A stretch of 64,000 nt of DNA. It comes from Bryobacterales bacterium (GTDB lineage: Bacteria > Acidobacteriota > Terriglobia > Bryobacterales > UBA6623). Below, one piece after another: positions 18,850 to 26,971 of the stretch (its first letter is position 1; each line of letters starts with the position of its first letter). A program made the translations under genes and the position numbers. The DNA lies in the NCBI GenBank assembly GCA_022826925.1, contig JAJDTX010000003.1, forward strand, positions 1 to 64,000, in the 5' to 3' direction. The notes under the pieces are model-generated. The model was given only the letters and a program-made list of their open reading frames with translations. It searched no databases and had not been told where the DNA came from.

Positions 18850-18855
18850 ACAGTA

Positions 18856-18880
18856 TTCCACAAGACAGCCTTCCACAAGA
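18856..18880. repeat. Pair of identical 10-bp direct repeats in the divergent promoter region
   Basis: TTCCACAAGA occurs at 18856-18865 and again at 18871-18880, a 15-bp period. The pair covers the -35 area upstream of the candidate DUF1080 -10 element. Direct repeats of this size and place are typical of tandem regulator sites. Nothing else in the region explains the repetition. Confidence 0.55.
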
Positions 18881-18905
18881 CCGGGCCGGAGCATACCCGG
18901 TCTGA

Positions 18906-18911
18906 TAGACT
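18906..18911 (+). promoter_or_regulatory. Candidate -10 element before the DUF2007-like gene
   Basis: TAGACT ends 11 bp before the ATG at 18923; the intervening bases hold no Shine-Dalgarno sequence. It would give a very short or absent leader. Confidence 0.35.
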
Positions 18912-18922
18912 GCCTGAGTCGT

Positions 18923-19171
18923 ATGCAACCGCCACGCACTGAAGACAGCTTGGTGACCGTGTTCTCTTCAAGGAGCCATTTGGCCAATGTCGAGGCAGAA
19001 GTCATTCAGTCGCTGCTCGAATCAGCCGGAATCAAGTGCTGGCTGGCACGGGAGAACGTAATCCAGCAACCGGTAGGCAACGTGTTGGTGAAAGTGCTGG
19101 AGTCCAACGCCGACGATGCGAAGGCCCTGCTGCGCGACGCCGTGGCGGCGTCCGAGGCCGACGAGCCATGA
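18923..19171 (+). CDS. Small DUF2007-like (putative signal-transducing) protein
   Basis: 82 residues from the ATG at 18923. The sequence LVTVFSSRSHLANVEAEVIQ, LLESAGIKCWLAREN and VKVLESNADDAKALLRDA follows the DUF2007 pattern: a small alpha/beta protein related to the PII/ferredoxin-like fold, with no known enzymatic role. It is the first gene of a set; its TGA overlaps the phosphatase ATG. An upstream in-frame start at 18770 would run through the regulatory region and is unlikely. Confidence 0.75.
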   Translation: MQPPRTEDSLVTVFSSRSHLANVEAEVIQSLLESAGIKCWLARENVIQQPVGNVLVKVLESNADDAKALLRDAVAASEADEP

Positions 19172-20800
19172 ACCGTACCGCGCAATGGCTGGCTTGGGTG
19201 TGCGCGCTGGCAGCGGTGGCGCTGGCGGTGGCTTTGACCCGACCAAGCCGTGAGCTTCCGCCACGGCTGGTAGTGCTGCTTGCGATCGACCAGCTGCGCG
19301 CCGACTACATCACTCGATTCGAGTCGCACTACAGCGGGGGACTGGGCTGGCTGCTGGAGCACGGGGCCTACTTCACCGACTCCTGGTATCGGCACTCCGG
19401 CACGGTGACCGGCGCTGGGCACGCGACGGTTGCGACGGGCATGCATCCGTCCACCCACGGAATCGTGGGCAACTCTTGGCGGGAAGCGGGCAAGGGCTCG
19501 ATCTATTGCGTGAGTGATGACCGGCATGCCGCGGTGGGCGGCCCCGGCGACGGCGGCCTCGCCGCACGCGTTGTTGGCGGACACGCTGGGCGACAGGCTC
19601 AAGGCGAGCAGCCCGGAATCCGTAGTCTACTCACTGTCGACCAAGGATCGCTCGGCCGTGCTGCTGGGAGGGCGGCGCGCCGACGGCGCCTTCTGGTATA
19701 GCCGAGATTGCGGCTGCCTCGTCTCGTCGACGTACTACGGTGGCGCGCTTCCGGACTGGCTGCGGGAATTCAACGACACTGGGCCGGCCTCGTCCTATGC
19801 GGGGCGTGACTGGACCAGGCTCGGGGATGATATCGCACTCTACGAACGGTTGGCGCGCGCGGATTCCTTCCCGACCGAAGGCGGAGGCACAGACAGCGTG
19901 TTTCCGCACAGCCTCGGCGACACGGGCTTTGAATCCGCGCTGATCAGGACCCCGTTCTCGGATGAAATCGTCTTGGATGCGGCGCTGGCAGCCGTCCGCT
20001 CGGGTGAGCTCGGCGCTGATGCAGCTCCCGACCTGCTCGCGATCGGTCTCTCGGCGACAGACGCGATCGGGCACAGGTACGGCCCGTTCAGTCAGGAGGC
20101 GATGGACAACCACTTGCGCCTGGACCGTCGATTAGGGCAGTTTCTGTCTGTCTTGGATGAGGAGGTGGGCTTGGAGCGGGTCGCGATCGGTTTGACCGCG
20201 GACCACGGCGCGCTCCCGCTGGTGGAACAGCTGGCTGCCGAAGGGGTTGACGCCCTGCGGCTGTCCACCGAGGAATTCTGGAACGCGGCCCGGCCCGGGA
20301 TCGAATCGTGCGGGTCCGGCGGCACGGCGGAGATCGTCGACAGTGCCGCGGGCCGCAATCTCTATTGGAACGAAGCCGGATTGTCGGCGCGGGGCGTGTC
20401 GCGGCGCGATGCCAGCCGGTGCGTGGCCGAGCTGCTGCGGGCGCAGCCCGTCGTCGAGGAAGTTTGGACTGCCGAGCAGCTCGCCGCCGGCGGCGGCCGC
20501 GGCGTTGCGCTGCTGTTTGAGAATTCTTACTTCGCATCGCGCTCTCCGCATTTGCAGGTGCAGTTTCGCCCCCACGTCTATCCGGGCGGGTCCACCGGCA
20601 CCGGCCACGGAACAGCGCACGACTACGATCGCCGCGTGCCCGTGCTGCTCGCGGGATCCGGCATCGTGCCGGGACGCTATCGCGATGTGGCAGGGCCGGA
20701 AGACGTGGCTCCCACGCTGGGGGTCGTTCTGGGACTGGACATGAGCGTAGAGCGCGACACCCGCGTGTTGCGGGAGGCGCTGCTCCGCCGCAGCGAATGA
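19168..20800 (+). pseudogene. PafA-like alkaline phosphatase/phosphodiesterase, interrupted by a frameshift
   Basis: The N-terminal part is read from the ATG at 19168 (signal anchor, LPPRLVVLLAIDQLRADYIT, then HSGTVTGAGHATVATGMHPS with the Thr nucleophile) and the rest continues in the next frame from about 19551 to 20800 (ASPHALLADTLGD, LSATDAIGHRYGP, LTADHGALPL, GTGHGTAHDYDRRVPVLLAG). All metal-binding Asp/His motifs of the family are present across the two frames. Removing one G near 19551-19557 restores GGPGDGASPHALL exactly. So the break is either a recent mutation or a sequence error in GGCGGCC. Known PafA-type enzymes are secreted or periplasmic phosphomonoesterases or nucleotide phosphodiesterases. 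Confidence 0.85.
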
Positions 20801-21951
20801 TGCCGGTCCGATGGCGCAAGGGTGCCTGCGGTCCGTCAGAGCACGCGACGTTCCGCGATTCCGAGACCGGAGTTCGCGTGCATCGCCTGACCGATCACGC
20901 CTCGATCAGCCATCCCACGTACTTCTTGCAGTGCTCGTTCACTCCGGACCAGTCCTGTGTGCTGTTCACCGGCTATCGCAGCGGTACGGCGCAGCTGTTC
21001 ACGGCGGGGTTTCCGGACGGGGAAATCCGCCAGTTGACGGAGGGTGCGGCGATTCATCCGTTCTCGGCACTGATCGCGCCCGACGGCGCGATCCTTTTCG
21101 TGAGGGCCGGCTCGATTTGGCGTCTCGAGCCCGACAGCTTGGAGGAGAGTTTGATCCTCGACAGCGGCGGGCAGCTTGGCGAGTGTTCCCTGAGCGCCGA
21201 CGGAGATTGGTATGTGGCCGCCTGCAAGCGCCCGGACGGCTGGGGCCTGGTCGTTGGCACGCTGGACGGCAGGGCGAGCGGATTCATCGAATTCCCGCGC
21301 ACCGTCATCCACCCGCAGTTCAATCCCGTGAACCCCGAGTGGATCGAATTCGCCGGCGATCCGGCGCCGCGCATGCACCGCGTGCGCCGCGACGGAACGG
21401 GCATGGAGTGCCTCCACGACCACGGCAATGACGAGTTCATCGTGCACGAGACGTTCTTGGGCCAGCGCGAGGACTTGGTGTTCTGCGTCTGGCCGTTCGC
21501 GCTCCGGCGCTTGGATTGGCACAGCGGCGAAATATCGACCGTTAGCGAGTTCAACTCTTGGCACATCACCCCGAATCGGGCCGGTACGCAGATCCTGTGC
21601 GACACGGCGCATCCCGACATGGGGCTGCAGCTGGTTGACGTGGCCAGCGGGTCGCGCAGGCAGCTGTGCCGGTCCGGGGCGAGTTCGCAAGGCACGCAGT
21701 GGCGCCTGTCGCGCTATGCGCTGGCTGAAGACTGGGAGCGGGCGCGGGCAGCTGCCGACAAGCGGCAGTCGCTGAGTTGGATGGAGATGGCCGCCGATAG
21801 CGTGTACGGGCCGCAGTGGACACATCCCCATCCGTCGTTCTCCCACGACGAGACGATGGTCGTCTTCGCAAGCGACATGTCCGGCTGCACGCAGGTCTAC
21901 GTGGCAGAAATCGCGGAGCCAGCTTCGCCCTCAGTTGGCGAGGTTGAATAG
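20797..21951 (+). CDS. Oligogalacturonate-lyase-like beta-propeller protein
   Basis: 384 residues, starting at an overlap with the phosphatase stop. The N-terminal region TGVRVHRLTDHASISHPTYF and the blades (SFTPDQSCVLFTGYRSGTAQ, LSADGDWYVAACK) match the family PL22 propeller. The Mn2+ ligand pattern of characterised members (His, then Gln-x-x-His-x-His) appears as H256 in NSWHITPNRAG and Q340-H343-H345 in GPQWTHPHPSFSHDE. No signal peptide, consistent with a cytoplasmic enzyme. Those enzymes cleave digalacturonate. TolB-like propellers without lyase activity share the fold, so substrate remains uncertain, but ligand conservation favours an enzyme. Confidence 0.72.
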   Translation: MMPVRWRKGACGPSEHATFRDSETGVRVHRLTDHASISHPTYFLQCSFTPDQSCVLFTGYRSGTAQLFTAGFPDGEIRQLTEGAAIHPFSALIAPDGAILFVRAGSIWRLEPDSLEESLILDSGGQLGECSLSADGDWYVAACKRPDGWGLVVGTLDGRASGFIEFPRTVIHPQFNPVNPEWIEFAGDPAPRMHRVRRDGTGMECLHDHGNDEFIVHETFLGQREDLVFCVWPFALRRLDWHSGEISTVSEFNSWHITPNRAGTQILCDTAHPDMGLQLVDVASGSRRQLCRSGASSQGTQWRLSRYALAEDWERARAAADKRQSLSWMEMAADSVYGPQWTHPHPSFSHDETMVVFASDMSGCTQVYVAEIAEPASPSVGEVE

Positions 21952-22713
21952 GCCGCGGAAGTTCGCGGTGGTTTGCTGCGCCACCTCTTCGAGCGCGACT
22001 CCCCTTACGCTTGCCAGCACGCGCGCAGTCTCCACGACGAAGCGCGGCTCGTTGCGGCGGACCTTGCGGTGCGGTGCCGGCGTGAGGTAAGGCGAGTCCG
22101 TTTCGACCAAGACTCGGTCCATGGGCGTCCAACGGGCCGTCGCGCGCAAGTCCTCGGACCGAGCGAAGGTCAGCACACCCGAAAAAGACAGCAGAAAGCC
22201 CATCTCCAAGCACCGCAGGGCCTGAGCGGAGTCGCCGGTAAAGCAGTGCATGATGCCGCCGATGCCGTTGCCGGCCCAGTGCGAGCCGAGCAGGTCGAGG
22301 GTGTCGTCCCAAGCGTCCCGCGTGTGGATCGAGATCGGCTTGCGCCGGCTGGCGGCGATCTCCATCTGCCGGATAAAGACCCGCCGCTGGATCTCGCGCG
22401 GCGAATTGTCGTAGTGATAGTCGAGTCCGATCTCTCCGACCGCCAGCACTTTAGGGTGGTCGCATAGGGCCTCGATACGGGCGGCGACCGCCTCGTCGAA
22501 TTTGGCCGCGTCGTGGGGGTGCACTCCCACCGTGGCTGCGATATCCGCGTGCCGGTCGGCGATGCGGACGGCCGCTTCCAAGTCTGGCGGGCCGTCCCCT
22601 GTTCCGATGGCGAGCATGTAGGAGACACCCGCCTGCCGCGCTTGGGCGATCACTTCCTCCCGGTCGGCATCGAACACGGCGCCGTCGAGATGGCAATGGG
22701 AATCGATCAGCAT
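21931..22713 (-). CDS. tatD: TatD family metal-dependent hydrolase (DNase-like)
   Basis: 260 residues. The TatD metal site is complete: MLIDSHCHLD, GVHPHDA, AVGEIGLDYHYDNSP, ISIHTRDAWDD, GIMHCFTG and LVETDSPYLTPAPHR. Members are 3'-5' exonucleases acting in DNA repair or quality control. It lies 22 bp downstream of metG on the same strand, the common metG-tatD arrangement, and its end overlaps the propeller gene by 21 bp on the other strand. Confidence 0.95.
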   Translation of the reverse strand: MLIDSHCHLDGAVFDADREEVIAQARQAGVSYMLAIGTGDGPPDLEAAVRIADRHADIAATVGVHPHDAAKFDEAVAARIEALCDHPKVLAVGEIGLDYHYDNSPREIQRRVFIRQMEIAASRRKPISIHTRDAWDDTLDLLGSHWAGNGIGGIMHCFTGDSAQALRCLEMGFLLSFSGVLTFARSEDLRATARWTPMDRVLVETDSPYLTPAPHRKVRRNEPRFVVETARVLASVRGVALEEVAQQTTANFRGLFNLAN

Positions 22714-22735
22714 GTGCAGCCAGCAGGAGCGAGAG

Positions 22736-24691
22736 CTAGCCGAGGCGAGCCCCGATCGGGGCCTCGGCCGGAAAGTCCGCCAAGTGCGGTTCGCCGTCCT
22801 CCAGTGTCGCGGCGATCAACATGCCCTGCGACAGCTGCCCCATCATCTTGCGCGGCTTGAGGTTGGCGACCACCGCGATGCGTCTTCCCACCATCTCGTC
22901 CGGCCCGTACTTCTCGCCGATCCCTGAGAGGATGGTGCGCGGCTCGGCCTCGCCAATGTCGACCGACAGTTGCAGGAGCTTGCGCGACTTCTTGACCCGG
23001 TCGGCCGCCCGCACCACGCCCACCCGCAGGTCGACCTTGGCGAAGTCGCCGATCTCGATCTCGGGAGTGTCGATCTCGAGCGCCTGCGGCGCGGACGCCC
23101 CCATCAACCGGGCCTGCTCCTCCAATGCCTCGGCTTCGAGATCCTCCATGCTCTCCACGGATTTCGCGACATCGAGCCGGGGATAGACCGCGGCTTGCGC
23201 GCCAACCGCTGTTCCCGGGGCCAGCCCGCCCCACTGCAGCCGGTCCAGTCGTTGCTCGGCGACGGCCCCGGGTTGTCCGAGCAGTTCCCAGATCCTCTGC
23301 GCTCCCGCCGGGATGACCGGCGCCAGCAGCACGCAGGCGATTCGCAGCGCCTCGGCAGTGTTGTAGAGGGTGGCCTCGAGCTGGAACCTGGAATCCGAGT
23401 CGTCTGCTCGTGCCAGCTCCCACGGTTTGTGCTCGACGATGTACTTGTCGGTCCGTGCGAGTAGCGACCAGATCTTCTCTAGCGCCTTGGAAAACGCGAA
23501 CTTGCGATAGAGTTCGATGGCCTCGCCAATGCAGAGTGTCGCCAGTGGAGGAAGGCCGCCGCTGTCAGTACCTCTGACCGCCTCCGGAACCTTGCCGCCG
23601 CAGTAGCGGGCCAGCATAGACGATGTGCGGCTGGCCAGGTTGCCGATACCGTTTGCCAGATCGGCGTTGTACCGCACCGTCAGTGCCTCGTGAGAGAAGT
23701 TCCCGTCTTGGCCGAAAACGATTTCGCGCAGCAGGTAGTAGCGCAGTCCATCGACGCCCACGACCCGCTTGATGGGCAGCGCTCGCACGATGTTGCCCTT
23801 GGTCTTGGACATCTTGCCGCCTTGGAAGATGAGCCAGCCGTGGGCCCACACCTGCTTGGGCAGGGGCAGGCCGGCCGCCATCAGGAACGCGGGCCAGTAG
23901 ACGGCGTGAAAGCGGACGATCTCCTTGCCGACCAAGTGGACGTCAATCGGCCACAGGCGCTCGTAGTCCGACCCCGGCCCGTCGTGCTCTCCATAGCCGA
24001 TCGCGCTCATGTAGGTCGTGAGCGCGTCGAACCAGACGTAGAACACGTGCTCGGGATCGTTGGGCAGGGGGATTCCCCAGCGCAGCGTGGAACGGCTAAT
24101 CGACAGGTCGTTCAGGCCCGCCCGCACGAAAGCCATGACCTCGTTGCGCCGGGCATCGGGCTGGACGAACTCAGGCTGGGATTCGTACAGCTCCAGCAGT
24201 TTCTCCTGGAAGGCGGAGAGGCGGAAGAAGTAGTTCTCCTCGGTGACCGTCGTGATCATCTCCAGATCAGCGGACGCGGCTTCCTCATCGGTGACAAAGG
24301 CTTCGTCGCCGAGGTGATACTTGCCGGTGTAGGTGCCCTTGTAGACCGCACCGTTGGCCAGGCAGCGCTCGAAGATCTTGCGCACGGCTAGGGCGTGGCG
24401 CGGGTCGCTGGTGCGCCGGAAGAAGTCGCATTCCAGGCCCAGTTCGTCCCACTCCGCGCGAAATGCCTCCGAGACGCGATCGGTGAACTGCTGCGGCTCC
24501 AGGCCCGCCGCCGCCGCTGACCGCTCGACCTTCTGCCCGTGCTCGTCGCTGCCCGTCGTCAGGTAGGCATCGTCGCCCAGCATGCGCCGGATCCGCTTGA
24601 TCGTATCGGCCACGATCGTCGTGTAGGCATGGCCGATGTGGGGCGCGGCGTTGACGTAGTAGATGGGCGTCGAGATGTAGAAATTCGGCAT
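22736..24691 (-). CDS. metG: Methionyl-tRNA synthetase
   Basis: 651 residues. Class I motifs: PHIGHAYTTIVADTIKR (HIGH) near residue 17 and GGKMSKTKGN (KMSKS) near 295. The connective peptide lacks the zinc cysteines (YTGKYHLGDEAFVTDEE), so it is a zinc-free form. After the anticodon domain, a C-terminal tRNA-binding OB-fold runs from about residue 545 (IEIGDFAKVDLRVGVVRAAD, GMLIAATLEDGEPHL). It charges tRNA-Met and initiator tRNA. Followed by tatD after 22 bp. Confidence 0.97.
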   Translation of the reverse strand: MPNFYISTPIYYVNAAPHIGHAYTTIVADTIKRIRRMLGDDAYLTTGSDEHGQKVERSAAAAGLEPQQFTDRVSEAFRAEWDELGLECDFFRRTSDPRHALAVRKIFERCLANGAVYKGTYTGKYHLGDEAFVTDEEAASADLEMITTVTEENYFFRLSAFQEKLLELYESQPEFVQPDARRNEVMAFVRAGLNDLSISRSTLRWGIPLPNDPEHVFYVWFDALTTYMSAIGYGEHDGPGSDYERLWPIDVHLVGKEIVRFHAVYWPAFLMAAGLPLPKQVWAHGWLIFQGGKMSKTKGNIVRALPIKRVVGVDGLRYYLLREIVFGQDGNFSHEALTVRYNADLANGIGNLASRTSSMLARYCGGKVPEAVRGTDSGGLPPLATLCIGEAIELYRKFAFSKALEKIWSLLARTDKYIVEHKPWELARADDSDSRFQLEATLYNTAEALRIACVLLAPVIPAGAQRIWELLGQPGAVAEQRLDRLQWGGLAPGTAVGAQAAVYPRLDVAKSVESMEDLEAEALEEQARLMGASAPQALEIDTPEIEIGDFAKVDLRVGVVRAADRVKKSRKLLQLSVDIGEAEPRTILSGIGEKYGPDEMVGRRIAVVANLKPRKMMGQLSQGMLIAATLEDGEPHLADFPAEAPIGARLG

Positions 24692-24743
24692 AGTGGGACG
24701 CTAGTTCTAGTCTTGCACGGCGGCCGGCCCCGAGATCGCGCCG

Positions 24744-25925
24744 CTAGGCGTCCCGGCTCTGCAGGTAAGCTCGGTGCGCCTGTTCCCAGACCCGCTTGAA
24801 TGGAACGCCGTGTTCGCGCGCCAGCTTGCGGCAGTCCTCGTACTCGGGAGCAAACGTTGCTCCCGGCCCGCCGGACGGCCCGGACATCTTCACCCGCACC
24901 GGGCCGTAGCTGGTGCTGACCTCGGTCCACGCGCGCGGCAGCGCCCTGCGCCTGGCCGAGACTTCGCGGATCCCGAGCGTAGAGGTCTCCGCCAGGATCA
25001 TCGCTCCGAGTCGTTCTCGGTCGTGGGGGCCCGCCAGCACGGTCAGGGTGAAGCCGGGGCGGTTCTTCTTCATTTGCACCGGCGTGAGTGTCACGTCGAG
25101 GGCTCCGGATTCGAGCAGGCGCTCCATGGCGAAGCCCGCCATCTCGGGAGTCATGTCGTCGATGTTCGCTTCGAGGATCCAGACTTGTTCGGGCGGCGTG
25201 TCGGCCTGCTCGGCCTCGCCGATCAACACGCGGACCAAGTTGGCCCGCTCCGCGAAGTCGCGCGATCCGGCGCCGTAGCCGCTCTGCGAGATGCGCATCG
25301 CCGGGGGCGGGCCAAAGCCTTCGCTGAGCGTCACGGCGAGGGCCGCGCCCGTCGGCGTGGTGAGTTCTACGCTCGGGCCGTCGGAGTAGGTCGGCACCCC
25401 TTCCACCAAGCGCGCCGTGGCCGGCGCCGGCACCGGCATCGTGCCGTGCGCCGCCTGCACGGTCCCGCTGCCCAGGTTGATCGGAGAACACCAAACCTTG
25501 TCGATCCCCAGGGCGCGCAGGCCGGCGCAAGCGCCGACGATGTCCGCGATCGAGTCGTACGCTCCGACTTCGTGGAAATGCACCTTCTCGACCGGAATGG
25601 CGTGGGCGCGGGCCTCGACCTCGCCGAGGCGCCGAAACACGCCGGTGCTGTCCCGCTTGACGCGTTCGTCCAAGGTTGACTCGCCGATCATGCGCTCGAT
25701 GGTGGCGAGCGAGCGGTGGCTGTGGTCGTGCCTGGCCTCGACACTCACCTTGGTGCCCGCAAGGCCGCCCCGCTTGACTGGTTCGGCGCGCAGTGTCAGG
25801 CCGTCCACGCCCAGTTTGGCAATCTCGGCCTGGAGAACGGCTACATCTAGGCCCGCGTCCACCAAAGCCCCCAGGAGCATGTCGCCGGCGATGCCGGAAA
25901 AGCAGTCGAGGTAGCAGAGTGTCAC
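24744..25925 (-). CDS. larC: LarC-like nickel insertion protein (DUF111)
   Basis: 393 residues, GTG start. Family hallmarks: CYLDCFSGIAGDMLLGALVDAG at the N-terminus (20-residue window shortened), VHFHEVGAYDSIADIVGA, NLGSGTVQAAHGTMPVPAPA, LTTPTGAALAV and WILEANIDDMTPE, then KKNRPGFTLTVLA. LarC is a CTP-dependent nickel cyclometallase that puts Ni into the pincer cofactor of LarA racemases. No larA, larB or larE is in the window. In some lactobacilli larC needs a programmed frameshift; here it is one continuous frame. Confidence 0.88.
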   Translation of the reverse strand: MTLCYLDCFSGIAGDMLLGALVDAGLDVAVLQAEIAKLGVDGLTLRAEPVKRGGLAGTKVSVEARHDHSHRSLATIERMIGESTLDERVKRDSTGVFRRLGEVEARAHAIPVEKVHFHEVGAYDSIADIVGACAGLRALGIDKVWCSPINLGSGTVQAAHGTMPVPAPATARLVEGVPTYSDGPSVELTTPTGAALAVTLSEGFGPPPAMRISQSGYGAGSRDFAERANLVRVLIGEAEQADTPPEQVWILEANIDDMTPEMAGFAMERLLESGALDVTLTPVQMKKNRPGFTLTVLAGPHDRERLGAMILAETSTLGIREVSARRRALPRAWTEVSTSYGPVRVKMSGPSGGPGATFAPEYEDCRKLAREHGVPFKRVWEQAHRAYLQSRDA

Positions 25926-25997
25926 GGGAACGGGAACGGCAGCGCCGGTCTGCGGGAATGCGCCCAGACTAGCACGCGTGCTCCCGCCGGCACCTGC

Positions 25998-26885
25998 TCA
26001 CGCCTCTGGAATCGGCGCCCCGACCAGTTCCAAGAATGCCCGCGACGCCTGCGAGAGATACCGGCCTAGCGGATAGACGAGGTGGATCTGGCGTTCCATT
26101 TGGAGTTCGCGCACGGAGACCTCGCACAGCAAGCTGCTCTCGATTTGGCGCTCCACGCACATCTTCGGCAGGAATGCAACGCCGAGATTTCTCTGGACCA
26201 AACGCCGGATCGTCTCGATCGTCGGCATCTCGATCTCCATGTTGAGCGGCACCGCGTGCAGTCGGAACGTTTCGATCACGCGCGCCCTGTACGGCGAGAC
26301 CACGTTGTGGGCGATAAACGTCTCCGAGCCGAGTTCGGCGATGCTGACGCTCCTGCGGCCGGCCAGGCGGTGATCGGGCGAGACGACGAAGGTCAGGCGG
26401 TCGTCGTAGAGCCGGAACAGGCTCAGGTTGGGGTCGGCCGGGTCGTAGCTGATGGCCCCCAGCTCGAGCGAACCGTCACGCACCGCTTGAGGGATCTGGC
26501 TGGAAAGGCTGCGCCGCAGCTCGACTTGGATGCCGGGATGCTTCTGGCGGAACCGCTCCACGTGCCCGAGCAGGTAGAGCGCCGTCGATTCATTGGCACC
26601 AATAGTGAGCTTGCCGGCCGAACGGTTGCGCAAGTCCGACAGGGCCACGCGCATCTCGCTCTCCAGCGTGAAGAACTCCTTGGCGTAGGCGCTGACCTTG
26701 CGCCCCGCATCAGTCAGTTGCAGGGATCGCGTGGACCGGTCGATCAGGATCACGCCCAGATCGTCTTCCAGGCGCTTGAGCGCCAGCGAGATGGCCGGCT
26801 GCGAGCGGAAGAGCCTCTGCCCGGCCCTTGAGAAGCTGCCCTCCTCGGCCACTGTTTCGAAGAGCTTCAGGAGCGCTAGGTCCAT
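25998..26885 (-). CDS. LysR family transcriptional regulator
   Basis: 295 residues. N-terminal winged HTH (LALLKLFETVAEEGSFSRAG, QRLFRSQPAISLALKRLEDD) and a C-terminal periplasmic-binding-like effector domain (KLTIGANESTALYLLGHVER onward). It is divergent from the isopropylmalate synthase gene, with 86 bp between start codons. The ATG is three bases from a perfect inverted repeat that holds a TATAAT for this gene, so it likely controls itself and the synthase. Confidence 0.93.
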   Translation of the reverse strand: MDLALLKLFETVAEEGSFSRAGQRLFRSQPAISLALKRLEDDLGVILIDRSTRSLQLTDAGRKVSAYAKEFFTLESEMRVALSDLRNRSAGKLTIGANESTALYLLGHVERFRQKHPGIQVELRRSLSSQIPQAVRDGSLELGAISYDPADPNLSLFRLYDDRLTFVVSPDHRLAGRRSVSIAELGSETFIAHNVVSPYRARVIETFRLHAVPLNMEIEMPTIETIRRLVQRNLGVAFLPKMCVERQIESSLLCEVSVRELQMERQIHLVYPLGRYLSQASRAFLELVGAPIPEA

Positions 26886-26887
26886 AA

Positions 26888-26908
26888 TTGAAATTAATTA
26901 TATTTCAA
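26888..26908. promoter_or_regulatory. LysR-type operator overlapping the regulator's own -10 element
   Basis: TTGAAAT-taattat-ATTTCAA, seven-base arms with a seven-base centre, containing the LysR T-N11-A pattern. On the minus strand TATAAT (26902 to 26897) lies inside it and ends 11 bp before the regulator ATG, so bound protein would block the regulator promoter. A second small palindrome, CAAATTTG, follows at 26916-26923. The stretch 26883-26935 is very AT-rich in a GC-rich chromosome. Confidence 0.65.
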
Positions 26909-26920
26909 AATAATTCAAAT

Positions 26921-26950
26921 TTGCTTTATCACTGTCGGAGCGAGTACGTT
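26921..26950 (+). promoter_or_regulatory. Candidate promoter of the isopropylmalate synthase gene
   Basis: TTGCTT at 26921-26926 could be a -35 and TACGTT at 26945-26950 a weak -10, 18 bp apart, with GAAGGAA before the ATG at 26972. The weak -10 beside an upstream LysR operator suits an activator-dependent promoter. This is inferred only from spacing. Confidence 0.3.
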
Positions 26951-26971
26951 GAATCGAAGGAACGCAGTTCG

